Assembly: GCF_001954195.1 (NCBI RefSeq)
Contig: NZ_MBES01000005.1
Location: 1 to 64,000 of the forward strand
Length of the DNA: 64,000 nt
Direction: 5' to 3'
From: Mycobacterium sp. IS-1264
Lineage (GTDB): Bacteria > Actinomycetota > Actinomycetes > Mycobacteriales > Mycobacteriaceae
Part shown: piece by piece, positions 48,441 to 57,683 of the stretch
Layout of the letters: every line of letters begins with the position of its first letter
Position numbering within the stretch: position 1 is the first letter of the stretch
Notes under the pieces: generated by a model
Databases searched by the model: none
What the model was told of the DNA's origin: nothing
The model's input: the letters and a program-made list of their open reading frames with translations, nothing else
Position numbers and translations under genes: made by a program

Positions 48441-50627
48441 TTAGTCGAGGCGATACCGAATGAGACGGGAGCTATTGGCCACTACCGCAACCGACGACGC
48501 GTTGTGCAGGATCGCGGCGAGCACGGGGGAGAGCGCCCCGCCCGCGCCGATGACCAGCCCGGCGGCGTTGACGGCGATGGACATGCTGTAGTTCTCGCGG
48601 ATCACGTCGACGGCCCGGGAACCCAGGTCTCCCACGTCGAGCAGCCGATGCAGGTCGTCGTTGGCCAGGGCCACGTCGGCGGTTTCGACGGCGACGTCGG
48701 TGCCGGCCAGTCCCATGGCGATTCCGATGTCGGCGGCGGCCAGCGCCGGGGCGTCGTTGATGCCGTCGCCGACCATCCCGACGACGTAACCCTCGCCCTG
48801 CAGTTCGCGCACCACCTCGAGCTTGTCCTCCGGCATCACCTCGGCGCGCCACTCGTCGATCCCGAGCTCGGCGGCGACGACCCGGGCGATGTCGGGATGG
48901 TCCCCGGTGAGCATGACGATGCGGCGAATCCCGTTGGCCCGCAACTCCTTCAGCACCGCGGCCGCCTCGGGTCGCACCTCGTCGCGCAGGCTGATCAGCC
49001 CCACCAGGGTGCCGTCCACCGCGAGCAGCAGCGGGGTCTCCGCCTCGTTTCGCAGTTTGTCGACCCACTCCGAGGCCTTTCTCGACACGTTCACCTTTTC
49101 GGCCCGCAGCAGGCTGGGGCTGCCCAGCAGCAGGGTCCGGCCGTCGGCCCAGGTCCGCATGCCCAGGCCCACCAGCACCTCGCACTCCTCGTGCGGCGGG
49201 ATGGTGATGTGGCGTTCCTCGGTCGAGCGGATCACCGCTTCGGCTAGCGGGTGCCGCGAGTGAATCTCCGAGCTGGCCGCATACGCCAGGACCTGCTCGG
49301 GCTGCCAATCCTTATGCATCGCAACGATATTCGTCACGACCGGGCGCCCCACGGTCAGGGTCCCGGTCTTGTCGAACACGATCGCGTCGACCCGGCCGGC
49401 CTGCTCCAGGTGGGAGCCGCCCTTGATGAGGATGCCGCGGCGCGCGCCGTTGCCGATCGCGGCGCTGATGGCGGTCGGAGTGGCCAGGCCGACCGCGCAC
49501 GGGCACGCGATGAGCAGCATGGTCATCGCCCGGCGCACGTCACCGGTGATCGCCAGGGTGATCGCCGAAACGACGAACGAGGTGGGAACGAAACGGCGAG
49601 AGAAGTTTTCGCCGACCGTCTGGATGGGCGCTCGGTCGTGCTGCGCCTCCTCGACGCGGGCGATGATGCGGCCGATGGTGGTTTGGTTGCCGACGGCCTC
49701 CGCGCGCACCACCAGGCGTCCGCGCACCACGACCGAACCGGCGTGCACGCGCGAACCCACCACGACGCTGACCGGCAGGGTTTCCCCGGTGATCGCGGAT
49801 TGGTCGACGACCGCCTCGCCGTCGACCACCTCCCCGTCCACGGGTATCGCGACGTGGTCGTGGACCACCACGTCGTCGCCGATCTCCACGCTGTCGATCG
49901 GCACCTGTATCTCGGTGCCCGCGCGCGGGCCCTCGGTGAGCCGGATCCATGCCGTGTCCTGGCTGCCGCGCAGCAGGTCGGAGATGGCCCGCCGGGTCCG
50001 GCGCAGCGTCAGATCCTGAAGGTACTCACCGATATTGAGCAACCACAGCACGGTCAGCGCGACCACGTTCTCGCGCAGGATCAGGCTGGCCACGGTCGCC
50101 GCGGACACCAGCGCGTCGGTGCCGGCCCTGCCGGAACGCAGCGAGCGCAACGCGCCGCGCAGGAACGGGTAGCCGGTGAAGACGGTGACGCCGGTGGCGA
50201 CCACCCGCCCGCTCGGGCCCAGCAGCGGCGGCCGGGCGAAGACGTAGCGGCGCACGCCGAGCAACGCCAGCGCAGCACCGCCGATGACCATGCGCAGCAC
50301 GTCGGCGTTGCGGATTTCCGACGAATGCGGTGCCCGGGCCGGGATCAGTTCGGCGGCAATGTGTTCGGCGCCGCTGATCGCGGCCAATATCGCGGGGCGC
50401 TCGCAGCGCCGGGGCGAGTACCAGACGACGACGGAGCCGGTGCGCGGGTAGGCGTGCACGGTGCGCACACCGTTCTCTTTGGCGACGGCCTCTTCGACCG
50501 CGACGGCGCGGCGTGAGTTGCCGCGGACCCACCCGACCGAAACCCGCATGCGTCCGGCCGCGTCCGAAATCACCGCCAGGGCAGGGTCGTTGGCTTGTAT
50601 CAAGCGATCAGTGCTCGTGAACGTCAC
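48441..50627 (-). CDS. ctpC: P1-type heavy-metal ATPase CtpC
   Basis: The product is 728 residues. It has an N-terminal metal-domain-like region, eight membrane helices, the metal-transport motif ACPCAVGLATP, the phosphorylated Asp in FDKTGTLTVGRP, SAITGE and GDGINDAPAL. In M. tuberculosis CtpC protects against zinc in macrophages and has also been reported to handle manganese. GTG at 50627 overlaps pacL1 by 20 bp, so the pair is coupled. It corresponds to Rv3270. Confidence 0.96.
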   Translation of the reverse strand: MTFTSTDRLIQANDPALAVISDAAGRMRVSVGWVRGNSRRAVAVEEAVAKENGVRTVHAYPRTGSVVVWYSPRRCERPAILAAISGAEHIAAELIPARAPHSSEIRNADVLRMVIGGAALALLGVRRYVFARPPLLGPSGRVVATGVTVFTGYPFLRGALRSLRSGRAGTDALVSAATVASLILRENVVALTVLWLLNIGEYLQDLTLRRTRRAISDLLRGSQDTAWIRLTEGPRAGTEIQVPIDSVEIGDDVVVHDHVAIPVDGEVVDGEAVVDQSAITGETLPVSVVVGSRVHAGSVVVRGRLVVRAEAVGNQTTIGRIIARVEEAQHDRAPIQTVGENFSRRFVPTSFVVSAITLAITGDVRRAMTMLLIACPCAVGLATPTAISAAIGNGARRGILIKGGSHLEQAGRVDAIVFDKTGTLTVGRPVVTNIVAMHKDWQPEQVLAYAASSEIHSRHPLAEAVIRSTEERHITIPPHEECEVLVGLGMRTWADGRTLLLGSPSLLRAEKVNVSRKASEWVDKLRNEAETPLLLAVDGTLVGLISLRDEVRPEAAAVLKELRANGIRRIVMLTGDHPDIARVVAAELGIDEWRAEVMPEDKLEVVRELQGEGYVVGMVGDGINDAPALAAADIGIAMGLAGTDVAVETADVALANDDLHRLLDVGDLGSRAVDVIRENYSMSIAVNAAGLVIGAGGALSPVLAAILHNASSVAVVANSSRLIRYRLD

Positions 50628-50883
50628 CGATGGACGGGGTGGGCGCCTCCTCGCCGACGCGCTCGCGGGCTTCGGCCATGACGTCGGCGAGCTTGAGGCG
50701 GGCCGACTCGGCGGCTTCCTCGGCCTTGCGCGTTCCGCGCAATCCCAGCTCGGCCGCCGACACCGCGGTCTCGTGCAGCGGCGCCTTGGCCACGGCCTTG
50801 CGCACCACCTCGTAGGCCGTCACGCCGACCAGGCCGGTGAACACCGTCCCGGCCGCTTTTGCCAATAGCCCGAACCCCGCCAT
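50608..50883 (-). CDS. pacL1: DUF1490 metallochaperone-like protein PacL1
   Basis: The product is 91 residues. One N-terminal membrane helix (about 5-25) is followed by a soluble, helical region (VRKAVAKAPLHETAVSAAELG) and a charged C-terminus ending VHEH. PacL1 (Rv3269) assembles with CtpC in membrane metal-efflux platforms and binds zinc through C-terminal acidic/His residues; here the motif is short. ATG at 50883 has GGGAGG upstream. It precedes and overlaps ctpC. Confidence 0.92.
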   Translation of the reverse strand: MAGFGLLAKAAGTVFTGLVGVTAYEVVRKAVAKAPLHETAVSAAELGLRGTRKAEEAAESARLKLADVMAEARERVGEEAPTPSIGDVHEH

Positions 50884-50926
50884 TGCCTACCTCCCTGTCG
50901 CCACGGCGTCAGCTGCTGCTTTCCCG

Positions 50927-50956
50927 ACCGTAACATTGAAATATTGCGATATCAAT
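50927..50956 (-). promoter_or_regulatory. pacL1-ctpC promoter with palindromic operator candidate
   Basis: On the minus strand TTGATA (50955-50950) and TACGGT (50932-50927) are spaced 17 bases, a sigma-A-like pair. An imperfect 22-bp AT-rich palindrome (50935-50956; 7 of the first 8 outer positions pair) fills the spacer and -35. A 6-bp inverted repeat ATATTG/CAATAT is embedded at 50941-50958. The AT richness stands out in this genome and recalls ArsR/SmtB operators of metal-efflux genes; no regulator gene is adjacent. Confidence 0.5.
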
Positions 50957-50966
50957 ATGAATCGGG

Positions 50967-51698
50967 TCAGAGGACGCGGGTTATCTTTTCCGTCTCGATT
51001 CGGCGCTGCAGAGTCGAGGGATCGGGATTGGCCACCTGCACCAACGACCCGCCCACGGCCATGATGGCCAGCAGGCCGTCGACCAACTCGGCGGGCGCGG
51101 ACCACGACGCGCTGGACAGCACGCGATCCTTAGACGTCAAACCCCTTGCCGCCGCGGAATTCTCACAGTCGGCCAGAATTTCTTCGGCCGTTCGGCCGGC
51201 CAGCGCGGGACCGGGATGGCGCTCAGGAACTATTTGGTCGCCGTGTACCCGCACCGCGGTCGCATAGTCGGTGACACCGATCGGCAGGTCGGGCGCCGGG
51301 CGGCCGAACGGATCCAGCGACAGCACCGCCACCTCACCGCCGGGCTCGATCACCGAGTCGGCCTCCTCCAGCCGGTCGGGGGTGCACAGCGCCATGTCAC
51401 CGGGTTCGCCCGAGGCGATCACGGCCTCGGCGCCGATCCGCCACACCCCGAACAAGACCGCCGCCGTCTGCCAGTGGGCCGGCAGCAGGATCGCGATCCG
51501 GCTGGCCGGGCCGGCGCCGAGCTCGTCGCGCAGCAGGTTGCCGGTCTTGGCGGCCCAGTTCGCCAGCGTCACCGCGGACAGCTCGATGCGCTCGCCGGAG
51601 CCGTCGTCGTAGTACGTGATGCGCGGACCGACGGGGTCGGCCCGCAACATCGGATCCAGGATCATCCCAGAAAGCGTTGTCAGCGTCGATTCATGCAC
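50967..51698 (-). CDS. TIGR03089-type conserved protein (Rv3268-like)
   Basis: The product is 243 residues. It resembles a truncated acyl-adenylate (AMP-binding) N-terminal part: TYYDDGSGERIELSAVTLANWAAKT, RIAILLPAHWQTAAVLFGVWRIGA. It lacks the usual ATP loop and C-terminal domain, so it is unlikely to be a full adenylating enzyme. Function unknown. GTG at 51698 is used. It lies 7 bp after lcp1 and precedes pacL1 by 83 bp, as in Rv3267-Rv3270. Confidence 0.88.
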   Translation of the reverse strand: MHESTLTTLSGMILDPMLRADPVGPRITYYDDGSGERIELSAVTLANWAAKTGNLLRDELGAGPASRIAILLPAHWQTAAVLFGVWRIGAEAVIASGEPGDMALCTPDRLEEADSVIEPGGEVAVLSLDPFGRPAPDLPIGVTDYATAVRVHGDQIVPERHPGPALAGRTAEEILADCENSAAARGLTSKDRVLSSASWSAPAELVDGLLAIMAVGGSLVQVANPDPSTLQRRIETEKITRVL

Positions 51699-51705
51699 CG
51701 GTTGG

Positions 51706-53175
51706 TCAGTTTATGCACTCCGGCTTGTCCGAGCCGGCGGTGAGGATCGGCGAGGGCGCCGGGACATTGGGGTTGGTGGCGGCCGCTTGGTCGGACAGTT
51801 TGGCCGGCATGATCGTTCCGCTGCCGGACAGCCCGGAGCCCGGGCCGGTGTAGTCGTTGGCCAGCACCACCTTGACCGCTCCGGGTGCCAGCGAGGTATC
51901 CGGGACGACCGGCAATCCGCCGAGTTCCTTGGACACCTCCTGCGCACCCAGATCGTCGGTCTTGGCGGCCCGCACCTGGCTGCCCTGCACATGCCCACCG
52001 TCGTTATTGCCCACGGTTCCGGTGGCAAAGCCCTTGGAGCTCAAGACATCTGCCACGGCCGCGGCCAGTCCGTTGATGTCGGTGTCGTTGACGACGCTGG
52101 CGGTGGTCTTGGCGGGCGTGTAGGCGAGCTCCTCGGTCTTGCCCTGAGCCTGATCGTTCAGCAGCCCGGCCACCCAGTCGGCGACCTGGTGCGCGTCGAC
52201 CCGCACCACGCTTTGGGTGCCGTCGTCACTCCAGCCGGCGCCGTCGAGGACCGGGATGGTGGCGAACGCGACGTTGCCGCCGGCCAGCTTCTGCATCTGC
52301 TGGACGAAATCCATCACATCCCAACCAGAGGAGATCACCACGGAGCGCTGGACGGCGGCCTGCAGGCGCTTCACCGTGGCCGGGCTGGACAGCGTCTTGC
52401 TCGAGATGATCTTGTGGGCCAGCGAGGCCATCACCACCTGCTGGCGCACCACGCGGTCGAGGTCGCCGCGCGGCAGCTCGTGGCGCTGGCGGACGAAGCT
52501 GAGCGCCTGCGGCCCGTCGAGCTTTTGCTGGCCGGCGGGAAAGTCCGCGCCCGAGAGTGGTTCGAACACAGGCTCTTTGAGGCAGACGTCGACGCCGCCG
52601 AGCGCGTCGGTGATCAACGCGAACCCGAGCAGCCCGATCTCGGCGTAGTGGTCGACGGTGACCCCGGTGAGGTCGGCGACGGTCTTGATCAGGGCATCGC
52701 GGCCGGCCTCGGTGCCCTGCGCCGCGGCTTCGGCGGCCGACGCGCCGGCCTTGACGAGGCTGACCCTCTTGGCCTCCCGGGTCTGGCCGTAGACGCCGTT
52801 GATCTTCGTCTTGCCCAGTCCGGGGGCGGCGACGTAGGAGTCCCGCGGAATCGAGATCGCGGTGGCCGACTTCCCGTTATTCGGTATCCGGACCAGGATG
52901 ATGGTGTCGGTGTTGGTGGCTTCCTCGTCGCCGGCCCGCAGCGCTTCCAGTTCCTCGGCCGACAACGGGTTGCCGTGGGCGTCGGTGCGGCTGTCCATGC
53001 CGACCAACAGGATGTCGATCGCGCCGTCGTCGCCGCCCTTACCCAACGAGGGCGCCGACATGTGGAAGATGCCGTCTTCGAAGGATCGAACGTTGTTCCA
53101 GGCGACCCCCGTGCCGATGACGACCAGGACGGCCAGGGCAGTGGCAACCGCACGAACCACACGTTGCACAGGCAT
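51706..53175 (-). CDS. lcp1: LytR-CpsA-Psr family ligase Lcp1
   Basis: The product is about 489 residues. One N-terminal membrane helix is followed by the LCP domain (DILLVGMDSRTD, SIPRDSYV, KINGVYGQT, FVRQRHELPRGDLDRVVRQQ) and a C-terminal LytR_C domain. LCP proteins transfer lipid-linked glycans to peptidoglycan; Rv3267 (Lcp1) attaches arabinogalactan. ATG at 53175 or GTG at 53178. It is divergent from rmlD, whose product makes rhamnose for the same linker unit. Confidence 0.92.
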   Translation of the reverse strand: MPVQRVVRAVATALAVLVVIGTGVAWNNVRSFEDGIFHMSAPSLGKGGDDGAIDILLVGMDSRTDAHGNPLSAEELEALRAGDEEATNTDTIILVRIPNNGKSATAISIPRDSYVAAPGLGKTKINGVYGQTREAKRVSLVKAGASAAEAAAQGTEAGRDALIKTVADLTGVTVDHYAEIGLLGFALITDALGGVDVCLKEPVFEPLSGADFPAGQQKLDGPQALSFVRQRHELPRGDLDRVVRQQVVMASLAHKIISSKTLSSPATVKRLQAAVQRSVVISSGWDVMDFVQQMQKLAGGNVAFATIPVLDGAGWSDDGTQSVVRVDAHQVADWVAGLLNDQAQGKTEELAYTPAKTTASVVNDTDINGLAAAVADVLSSKGFATGTVGNNDGGHVQGSQVRAAKTDDLGAQEVSKELGGLPVVPDTSLAPGAVKVVLANDYTGPGSGLSGSGTIMPAKLSDQAAATNPNVPAPSPILTAGSDKPECIN

Positions 53176-53262
53176 CACATTAGGTTACTTGTGACACACC
53201 CGCTTCTCGGGTAGCCGGCCGCGGCGTGGCCCACGCTTCTCGGCGCATGCCAGACTCGTGGC

Positions 53263-54171
53263 ATGTCGGGCGGGTCAGGAAGGCTAGTCATCAGCGGTGC
53301 CGGTGGGCAGCTCGGCAGCTGCTTGGCGGCCCGCGCCGCCGCCCAGGGCCGCGACGTGGCGGCGCTGAGCTCGTCGGAGTGGGACATCACCGACCCGGTC
53401 GCGGCCGAGCGGATCGTGCAGCAAGGCGACGTCGTGCTGAACTGCGCGGCGTACACCGATGTGGACGGCGCCGAGAGCGCCGAGGCGGCCGCGCACGCGG
53501 TCAACGTCACCGGCCCGGAACACATCGCCCGGGCCTGTGCCCGCGCCGGCGCGCGGCTCATCCACGTCTCCACCGATTTCGTGTTCAACGCCGACCTCGG
53601 TCCTGAGGGCGCCGCCGCGCCCCGCCCCTTCGAACCCGGCGACGACACCGCGCCGCAGGGCGTGTACGCCCGCACCAAGCTCGCCGGGGAACGCGCCGCC
53701 CTGGCGGCCCTGCCCGATGCGGTCGTGGTGCGCACCGCCTGGGTGTACACCGGCGGCACGGGCCGGGACTTCGTCGCCGTCATGCGCCGGCTGGCCGCCG
53801 GGGACGGTCCCGTCGACGTGGTCGAGGACCAGGTCGGCTCGCCCACGTACGTCGGCGACCTGGCCGACGCGCTGCTGCAGGTCGCCGACGACCGCGTGCC
53901 CGGGCCCGTCCTGCACGCCGCCAACGAGGGCGCGGTCTCGCGATTCGAGCTGGCCCGCGCGGTCTTCGAGGAATGCGGCGCCGATCCGGCCCGGGTGCGG
54001 CCGGTCAGCAGCGCACACTTTCCACGGCCCGCGCCGCGGCCGAGTTATTCGGCCCTGTCGAGCCGGCAGTCGGCGGCGGCGGGCCTGCGGCCGCTAAGGC
54101 ACTGGCGTGCAGCGCTTGTCGCGGCGCTGGCGGCCTCCGGCCAGGGATCGACCGATACGCTCTACGCGTGA
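53263..54171 (+). CDS. rmlD: dTDP-4-dehydrorhamnose reductase RmlD
   Basis: The product is 302 residues. It catalyses the last step of dTDP-L-rhamnose synthesis. The NAD(P)-binding ISGAGGQLG, the NCAAYTDVDGAE loop, STDFVFN and catalytic YARTK (Tyr and Lys) are present. ATG at 53263. It overlaps wbbL by GTGA, so rhamnose synthesis and its transfer into the arabinogalactan linker are coupled. Confidence 0.95.
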   Translation: MSGGSGRLVISGAGGQLGSCLAARAAAQGRDVAALSSSEWDITDPVAAERIVQQGDVVLNCAAYTDVDGAESAEAAAHAVNVTGPEHIARACARAGARLIHVSTDFVFNADLGPEGAAAPRPFEPGDDTAPQGVYARTKLAGERAALAALPDAVVVRTAWVYTGGTGRDFVAVMRRLAAGDGPVDVVEDQVGSPTYVGDLADALLQVADDRVPGPVLHAANEGAVSRFELARAVFEECGADPARVRPVSSAHFPRPAPRPSYSALSSRQSAAAGLRPLRHWRAALVAALAASGQGSTDTLYA

Positions 54172-55073
54172 CTGACGTCCTGCCGGTCGTGACGGTGACC
54201 TACTCGCCGGGCCCGCACCTGGAGCGGTTCCTGGCCTCGTTGTCGTTGGCCACCGAGCGCCCGGTCAGCGTGATAATGGCAGACAACGGCTCCACCGACG
54301 GAGCGCCACAAGCGGCCGTCGAGCGCTATTCGAACGTGCGGCTGTTCAGCACCGGCGCCAACCTCGGGTACGGAACCGCGGTGAATCGCGCCGTCGCGCA
54401 CCTTGACGAAGTGGGCGAACCGTGGGTCGACGACTGGGTCATCGTGGCCAACCCCGACGTGCAGTGGGGCCCGGGCAGCATCGACGCGCTGCTGGACGCC
54501 GCTACCCGCTGGCCGCGCGCGGGCGCGCTGGGTCCGCTCGTCCGGGATCCAGACGGCTCCGTGTATCCGTCGGCGCGGCATCTGCCCAGCCTGATCCGCG
54601 GCGGCATGCACGCCGTCGTCGGGCCGTTTTGGAAGCGCAACCCGTGGACGGCGGCCTACCGGCAGGATCGGCTCGAGCCCAGCGAACGGCCGGTGGGCTG
54701 GCTGTCGGGATCGTGCCTGCTCGTGCGGCGGTCGGCCTTCAGCCACGTCGGCGGCTTCGACGAGCGCTACTACATGTACATGGAGGACGTCGACCTCGGC
54801 GACCGGCTCGGCAAAGCGGGTTGGCAATCCGTCTACGTGCCGTCGGCGGAGGTCCTACACCACAAGGGCCACTCCACCGGTCGCGACCCGGCAAGTAACC
54901 TGGCGGCTCATCACAAGAGCACGTACCTTTTTCTCGCCGACCGGCACTCGGGTTGGTTGCGGGCGCCCCTGCGCTGGACATTGCGCGGATCGCTCGCGGT
55001 TCGTTCTCGTCTGATGGTGCGCAATTCACAGCGCAGCTCCCGCAGGCGAAGACTGGCAGAAGGGCGGCACTGA
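54168..55073 (+). CDS. wbbL: rhamnosyltransferase WbbL
   Basis: The product is 301 residues, the length of M. tuberculosis WbbL (WbbL1). This GT2 enzyme adds rhamnose to decaprenyl-diphosphoryl-GlcNAc, forming the arabinogalactan linkage unit. VTVTYSPGPHLERFLASL, MADNGSTDGAP, VANPDV and YMEDVDLGDRL (metal and acceptor motifs) are visible. GTG at 54168 lies in the rmlD stop. Confidence 0.95.
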   Translation: MTDVLPVVTVTYSPGPHLERFLASLSLATERPVSVIMADNGSTDGAPQAAVERYSNVRLFSTGANLGYGTAVNRAVAHLDEVGEPWVDDWVIVANPDVQWGPGSIDALLDAATRWPRAGALGPLVRDPDGSVYPSARHLPSLIRGGMHAVVGPFWKRNPWTAAYRQDRLEPSERPVGWLSGSCLLVRRSAFSHVGGFDERYYMYMEDVDLGDRLGKAGWQSVYVPSAEVLHHKGHSTGRDPASNLAAHHKSTYLFLADRHSGWLRAPLRWTLRGSLAVRSRLMVRNSQRSSRRRRLAEGRH

Positions 55074-55074
55074 G

Positions 55075-56166
55075 TTGGCTAACCCGTTGATCGGCAATCA
55101 AATCGACGCGGTGGTGCTGGTCGGCGGCAAGGGCACCCGGCTGCGGCCGCTGACCCTGTCGGCGCCCAAGCCGATGCTGCCGACCGCCGGCGTGCCGTTC
55201 CTCACGCATCTGTTGTCGCGGATCGCCGCGGCGGGTATCGAGCACGTCATCCTGGGCACGTCGTATCAGGCCGCGGTGTTCGAGGCCGAGTTCGGCGACG
55301 GTTCCAAGCTGGGCCTGCAGATCGACTACGTGACCGAGGAGCGCCCGCTGGGCACCGGCGGCGCGATCGCCAACATCGCCGGCCAGCTGCGGCACGACAC
55401 CGTGATGGTGTTCAACGGCGACGTGCTCTCCGGCGCCGACCTGGGCCAGCTGCTGGATTTCCATCGGACCAACTCCGCAGACGTCAGCCTGCACCTGGTG
55501 CGGGTGAGCGACCCGCGGGCCTACGGCTGTGTGACCACCGACGAGCGGAACCGGGTCGTCGCTTTTGTCGAGAAGTCGGAGGACCCGCCGACCGATCAGA
55601 TCAGCGCGGGCACCTATGTGTTCGAACGCCACATTATCGACCGGATTCCGCGCGGTCGCGAGGTCTCGGTCGAACGCGAGGTGTTCCCCTCGCTGCTGGC
55701 CGACCCGGACGTCAAGGTGTGCGGCTACGTCGACGCCACGTACTGGCGCGACATGGGCACACCGGAAGACTTCGTGCGCGGATCGTCGGATCTGGTGCGC
55801 GGCATCGCCCCGTCGCCGGCCCTGCACGGCCACCGCGGCGAGCAGCTGGTGCACGACGGCGCGGCGGTGTCGCCCGGCGCGCTGTTGATCGGCGGCACCG
55901 TCGTCGGCCGCGGCGCCGAGATCGGCCCGGGTGTGCGGCTGGACGGCGCGGTGATCTTCGACGGCGTCAAGGTCGAGGCGGGCAGCGTGATCGAGCGCTC
56001 GATCCTCGGCTTCGGTGTTCGCGTCGGTCCGCGGGCGTTGATCCGCGACGGCGTGATCGGCGACGGCGCCGACATCGGCGCGCGCTGCGAGTTGCTGCGC
56101 GGCGCCCGGGTGTGGCCGGGCATCTCCATTCCCGACGGCGGCATTCGCTACTCGTCCGACGTCTAG
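55075..56166 (+). CDS. manB: mannose-1-phosphate guanylyltransferase ManB
   Basis: The product is 363 residues. It makes GDP-mannose from mannose 1-phosphate and GTP for mannans, PIMs and LAM. The nucleotidyltransferase domain begins VVLVGGKGTRLRPLTLSAPKPMLP; a left-handed beta-helix with hexapeptide-like repeats makes up the C-terminal third. The start is TTG at 55075, two bases after wbbL; a GTG or ATG alternative is not obvious. It completes rmlD-wbbL-manB. Confidence 0.93.
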   Translation: MANPLIGNQIDAVVLVGGKGTRLRPLTLSAPKPMLPTAGVPFLTHLLSRIAAAGIEHVILGTSYQAAVFEAEFGDGSKLGLQIDYVTEERPLGTGGAIANIAGQLRHDTVMVFNGDVLSGADLGQLLDFHRTNSADVSLHLVRVSDPRAYGCVTTDERNRVVAFVEKSEDPPTDQISAGTYVFERHIIDRIPRGREVSVEREVFPSLLADPDVKVCGYVDATYWRDMGTPEDFVRGSSDLVRGIAPSPALHGHRGEQLVHDGAAVSPGALLIGGTVVGRGAEIGPGVRLDGAVIFDGVKVEAGSVIERSILGFGVRVGPRALIRDGVIGDGADIGARCELLRGARVWPGISIPDGGIRYSSDV

Positions 56167-56182
56167 GTCTTTCGCGCCGAAA

Positions 56183-56258
56183 GTGACGCTGCAGTCACGC
56201 TTGGCGTCGAACGTGACGCTGCAGTCACGCTGGGCATCGAATGTGCGGCTGGCCGCAC
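56183..56258. repeat. 30-bp-period palindromic repeat, cluster A
   Basis: Three units start at 56183, 56213 and 56243, exactly 30 bases apart. The core GTGACGCTGCAGTCAC (two units) has a GTGAC/GTCAC dyad. The third unit is GTGCGGCTGGCCGCAC, a different sequence with a compensated perfect stem. The spacer is about GCTTGGCGTCGAAC. The cluster lies between the convergent ends of manB and a hydrolase gene, suggesting a bidirectional terminator or REP-like element. Confidence 0.85.
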
Positions 56259-56267
56259 GATCGGCGC

Positions 56268-57008
56268 CTACTGATGATGTGGCGATCCCTGTAGGTGAGT
56301 GGCGAAGAAGAGCTCGATTCGTCGCCAGGCGTCTTTAGCCGAGGTCGGTTCGGGACCGATGCCGGCGACGCGTAACAGCGGTCGAAGCGGCCGGGGTCCG
56401 GCTTCGGCGTCGTTGAGGAATGCGTGGCTGGCGTTCGGATATTCCTCGATGTCGCGCGGGATTCCCGCGTTGGCGAGCGCCGAGTCGAGGCGGCGCGCGG
56501 CACCGCGAAGTGATGGGTCGCGGCCTCCGTAGCTGGCGACGATCGGGCACGCGTGGGCCACGACGGTGTCAAGGTTGCGCGGTAGCTGGCCGTAATTGAC
56601 GGCGGCCGCGTCGTAGCCGTCAGAAGCAGTCAGCAGCGCGAAGCCGCCTCCCATGCAGAAGCCGACGGTGCCGATCTTGCCGGTGCAGTCGGGGGAGTCG
56701 GCCAGGTATCGGCGGCCGGCCGCGATGTCGGCGAACGCGCGGCCGCGGCCGCGGAGCATGGCGGTCATCGTGGCGGCCAGGCATCGTGGGGTGCTGCCCG
56801 CGCTGAACAAGTCGACGGCCAGGGTGAGATAGCCGAAACCGGCCAGCTTGTCGGCGTGGCGAAGCATAACGTCGTCGAGGCCGAAGATTTCGTGGATCAT
56901 CACGACACCGGGCCACGGACCCGACCCGGATGGGGTCGACAGGTAGCCACGCAGCGGCGCGGATCCGTCGTGGGCGCGGGCCAGATCACTGAGGTCGACG
57001 TCGGTCAT
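56268..57008 (-). CDS. dienelactone hydrolase family protein
   Basis: The product is 246 residues. It has the fold and residues of dienelactone hydrolase: IHEIFGLDD (Glu), the nucleophile Cys in GFCMGGG, an Asp region in SYGGRDPSL and His in NASHAFLN. It is a cytosolic esterase or lactonase of unknown substrate. ATG at 57008 overlaps the TetR gene stop by ATGA, so the regulator and hydrolase form one operon. Confidence 0.9.
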   Translation of the reverse strand: MTDVDLSDLARAHDGSAPLRGYLSTPSGSGPWPGVVMIHEIFGLDDVMLRHADKLAGFGYLTLAVDLFSAGSTPRCLAATMTAMLRGRGRAFADIAAGRRYLADSPDCTGKIGTVGFCMGGGFALLTASDGYDAAAVNYGQLPRNLDTVVAHACPIVASYGGRDPSLRGAARRLDSALANAGIPRDIEEYPNASHAFLNDAEAGPRPLRPLLRVAGIGPEPTSAKDAWRRIELFFATHLQGSPHHQ

Positions 57009-57649
57009 CGTCGGGCCTCCTTAGGTGGAGTCGCGAGCGGCAGGTTGAGATCGACGGCGGCACCGAGCAGGGCAACTCCACTGCGTAGGGCATCTTCTGA
57101 TATGTCGACGACGAGGTGGTGCATGACAATCAGGCCGTGCATGAGCGAAAGCACCGTCGCGGCAACGGCTCTGGTGTCCGAGTCGGCTGGGATGTATCCA
57201 TCGTCGCGCCAGCGGGCGGCGAGTTGGGCAATGTGGTCAAGGGTGTCGAGATAGAGCCTGCGAGCCCGTTTCTGTAGGACGGGATCGCGCAGCGCTTCCG
57301 CCCACGTCTGCAAAGCGATGCGGGTCAGGTCGTATTCCTGATTGTCTGTGCGACTGTGAAGTTCGGCCACCAACTGGGTCACCGTTTCAGCGGGGGTGGG
57401 GCAGGGGTCGGTATCGAGCAGCGCGAGGAAGATGCCGCGCACCTTGGCCACGCCTTCCTCGGCGCTGGCGTGGATCAGCTCTTCTTTGCTCCGGAAATAC
57501 CGGTACACCGCACTCGATGACATCCCGGTCTCGGCGACCACCTGGTCCATGGAGGTGACGTGGAACCCGTCCCGCGAAAAGCACCTCCAAGCGCTAGTGA
57601 GGATGTGCTGGCGGCGTTGTGCGCGGGTCTGCGCTGTAAGGCGGGGCAT
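57005..57649 (-). CDS. TetR-family regulator of the repeat-bracketed island
   Basis: The product is about 214 residues. It has an N-terminal helix-turn-helix (MDQVVAETGMSSSAVYRYFRSKEEL) and a TetR_C-type ligand domain. ATG at 57649. It overlaps the hydrolase gene downstream and diverges from the carboxymuconolactone-decarboxylase-like gene, the classic layout for a local repressor controlling both directions. Confidence 0.9.
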   Translation of the reverse strand: MPRLTAQTRAQRRQHILTSAWRCFSRDGFHVTSMDQVVAETGMSSSAVYRYFRSKEELIHASAEEGVAKVRGIFLALLDTDPCPTPAETVTQLVAELHSRTDNQEYDLTRIALQTWAEALRDPVLQKRARRLYLDTLDHIAQLAARWRDDGYIPADSDTRAVAATVLSLMHGLIVMHHLVVDISEDALRSGVALLGAAVDLNLPLATPPKEARR

Positions 57650-57683
57650 GCAACCGATCATAAACGGAAACGCTCAGTTGCGC

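Noticed and set aside
56183..56258. Repeat cluster as a CRISPR array
   Set aside because: The units have only 14-base spacers that repeat rather than vary, and no cas genes are present.
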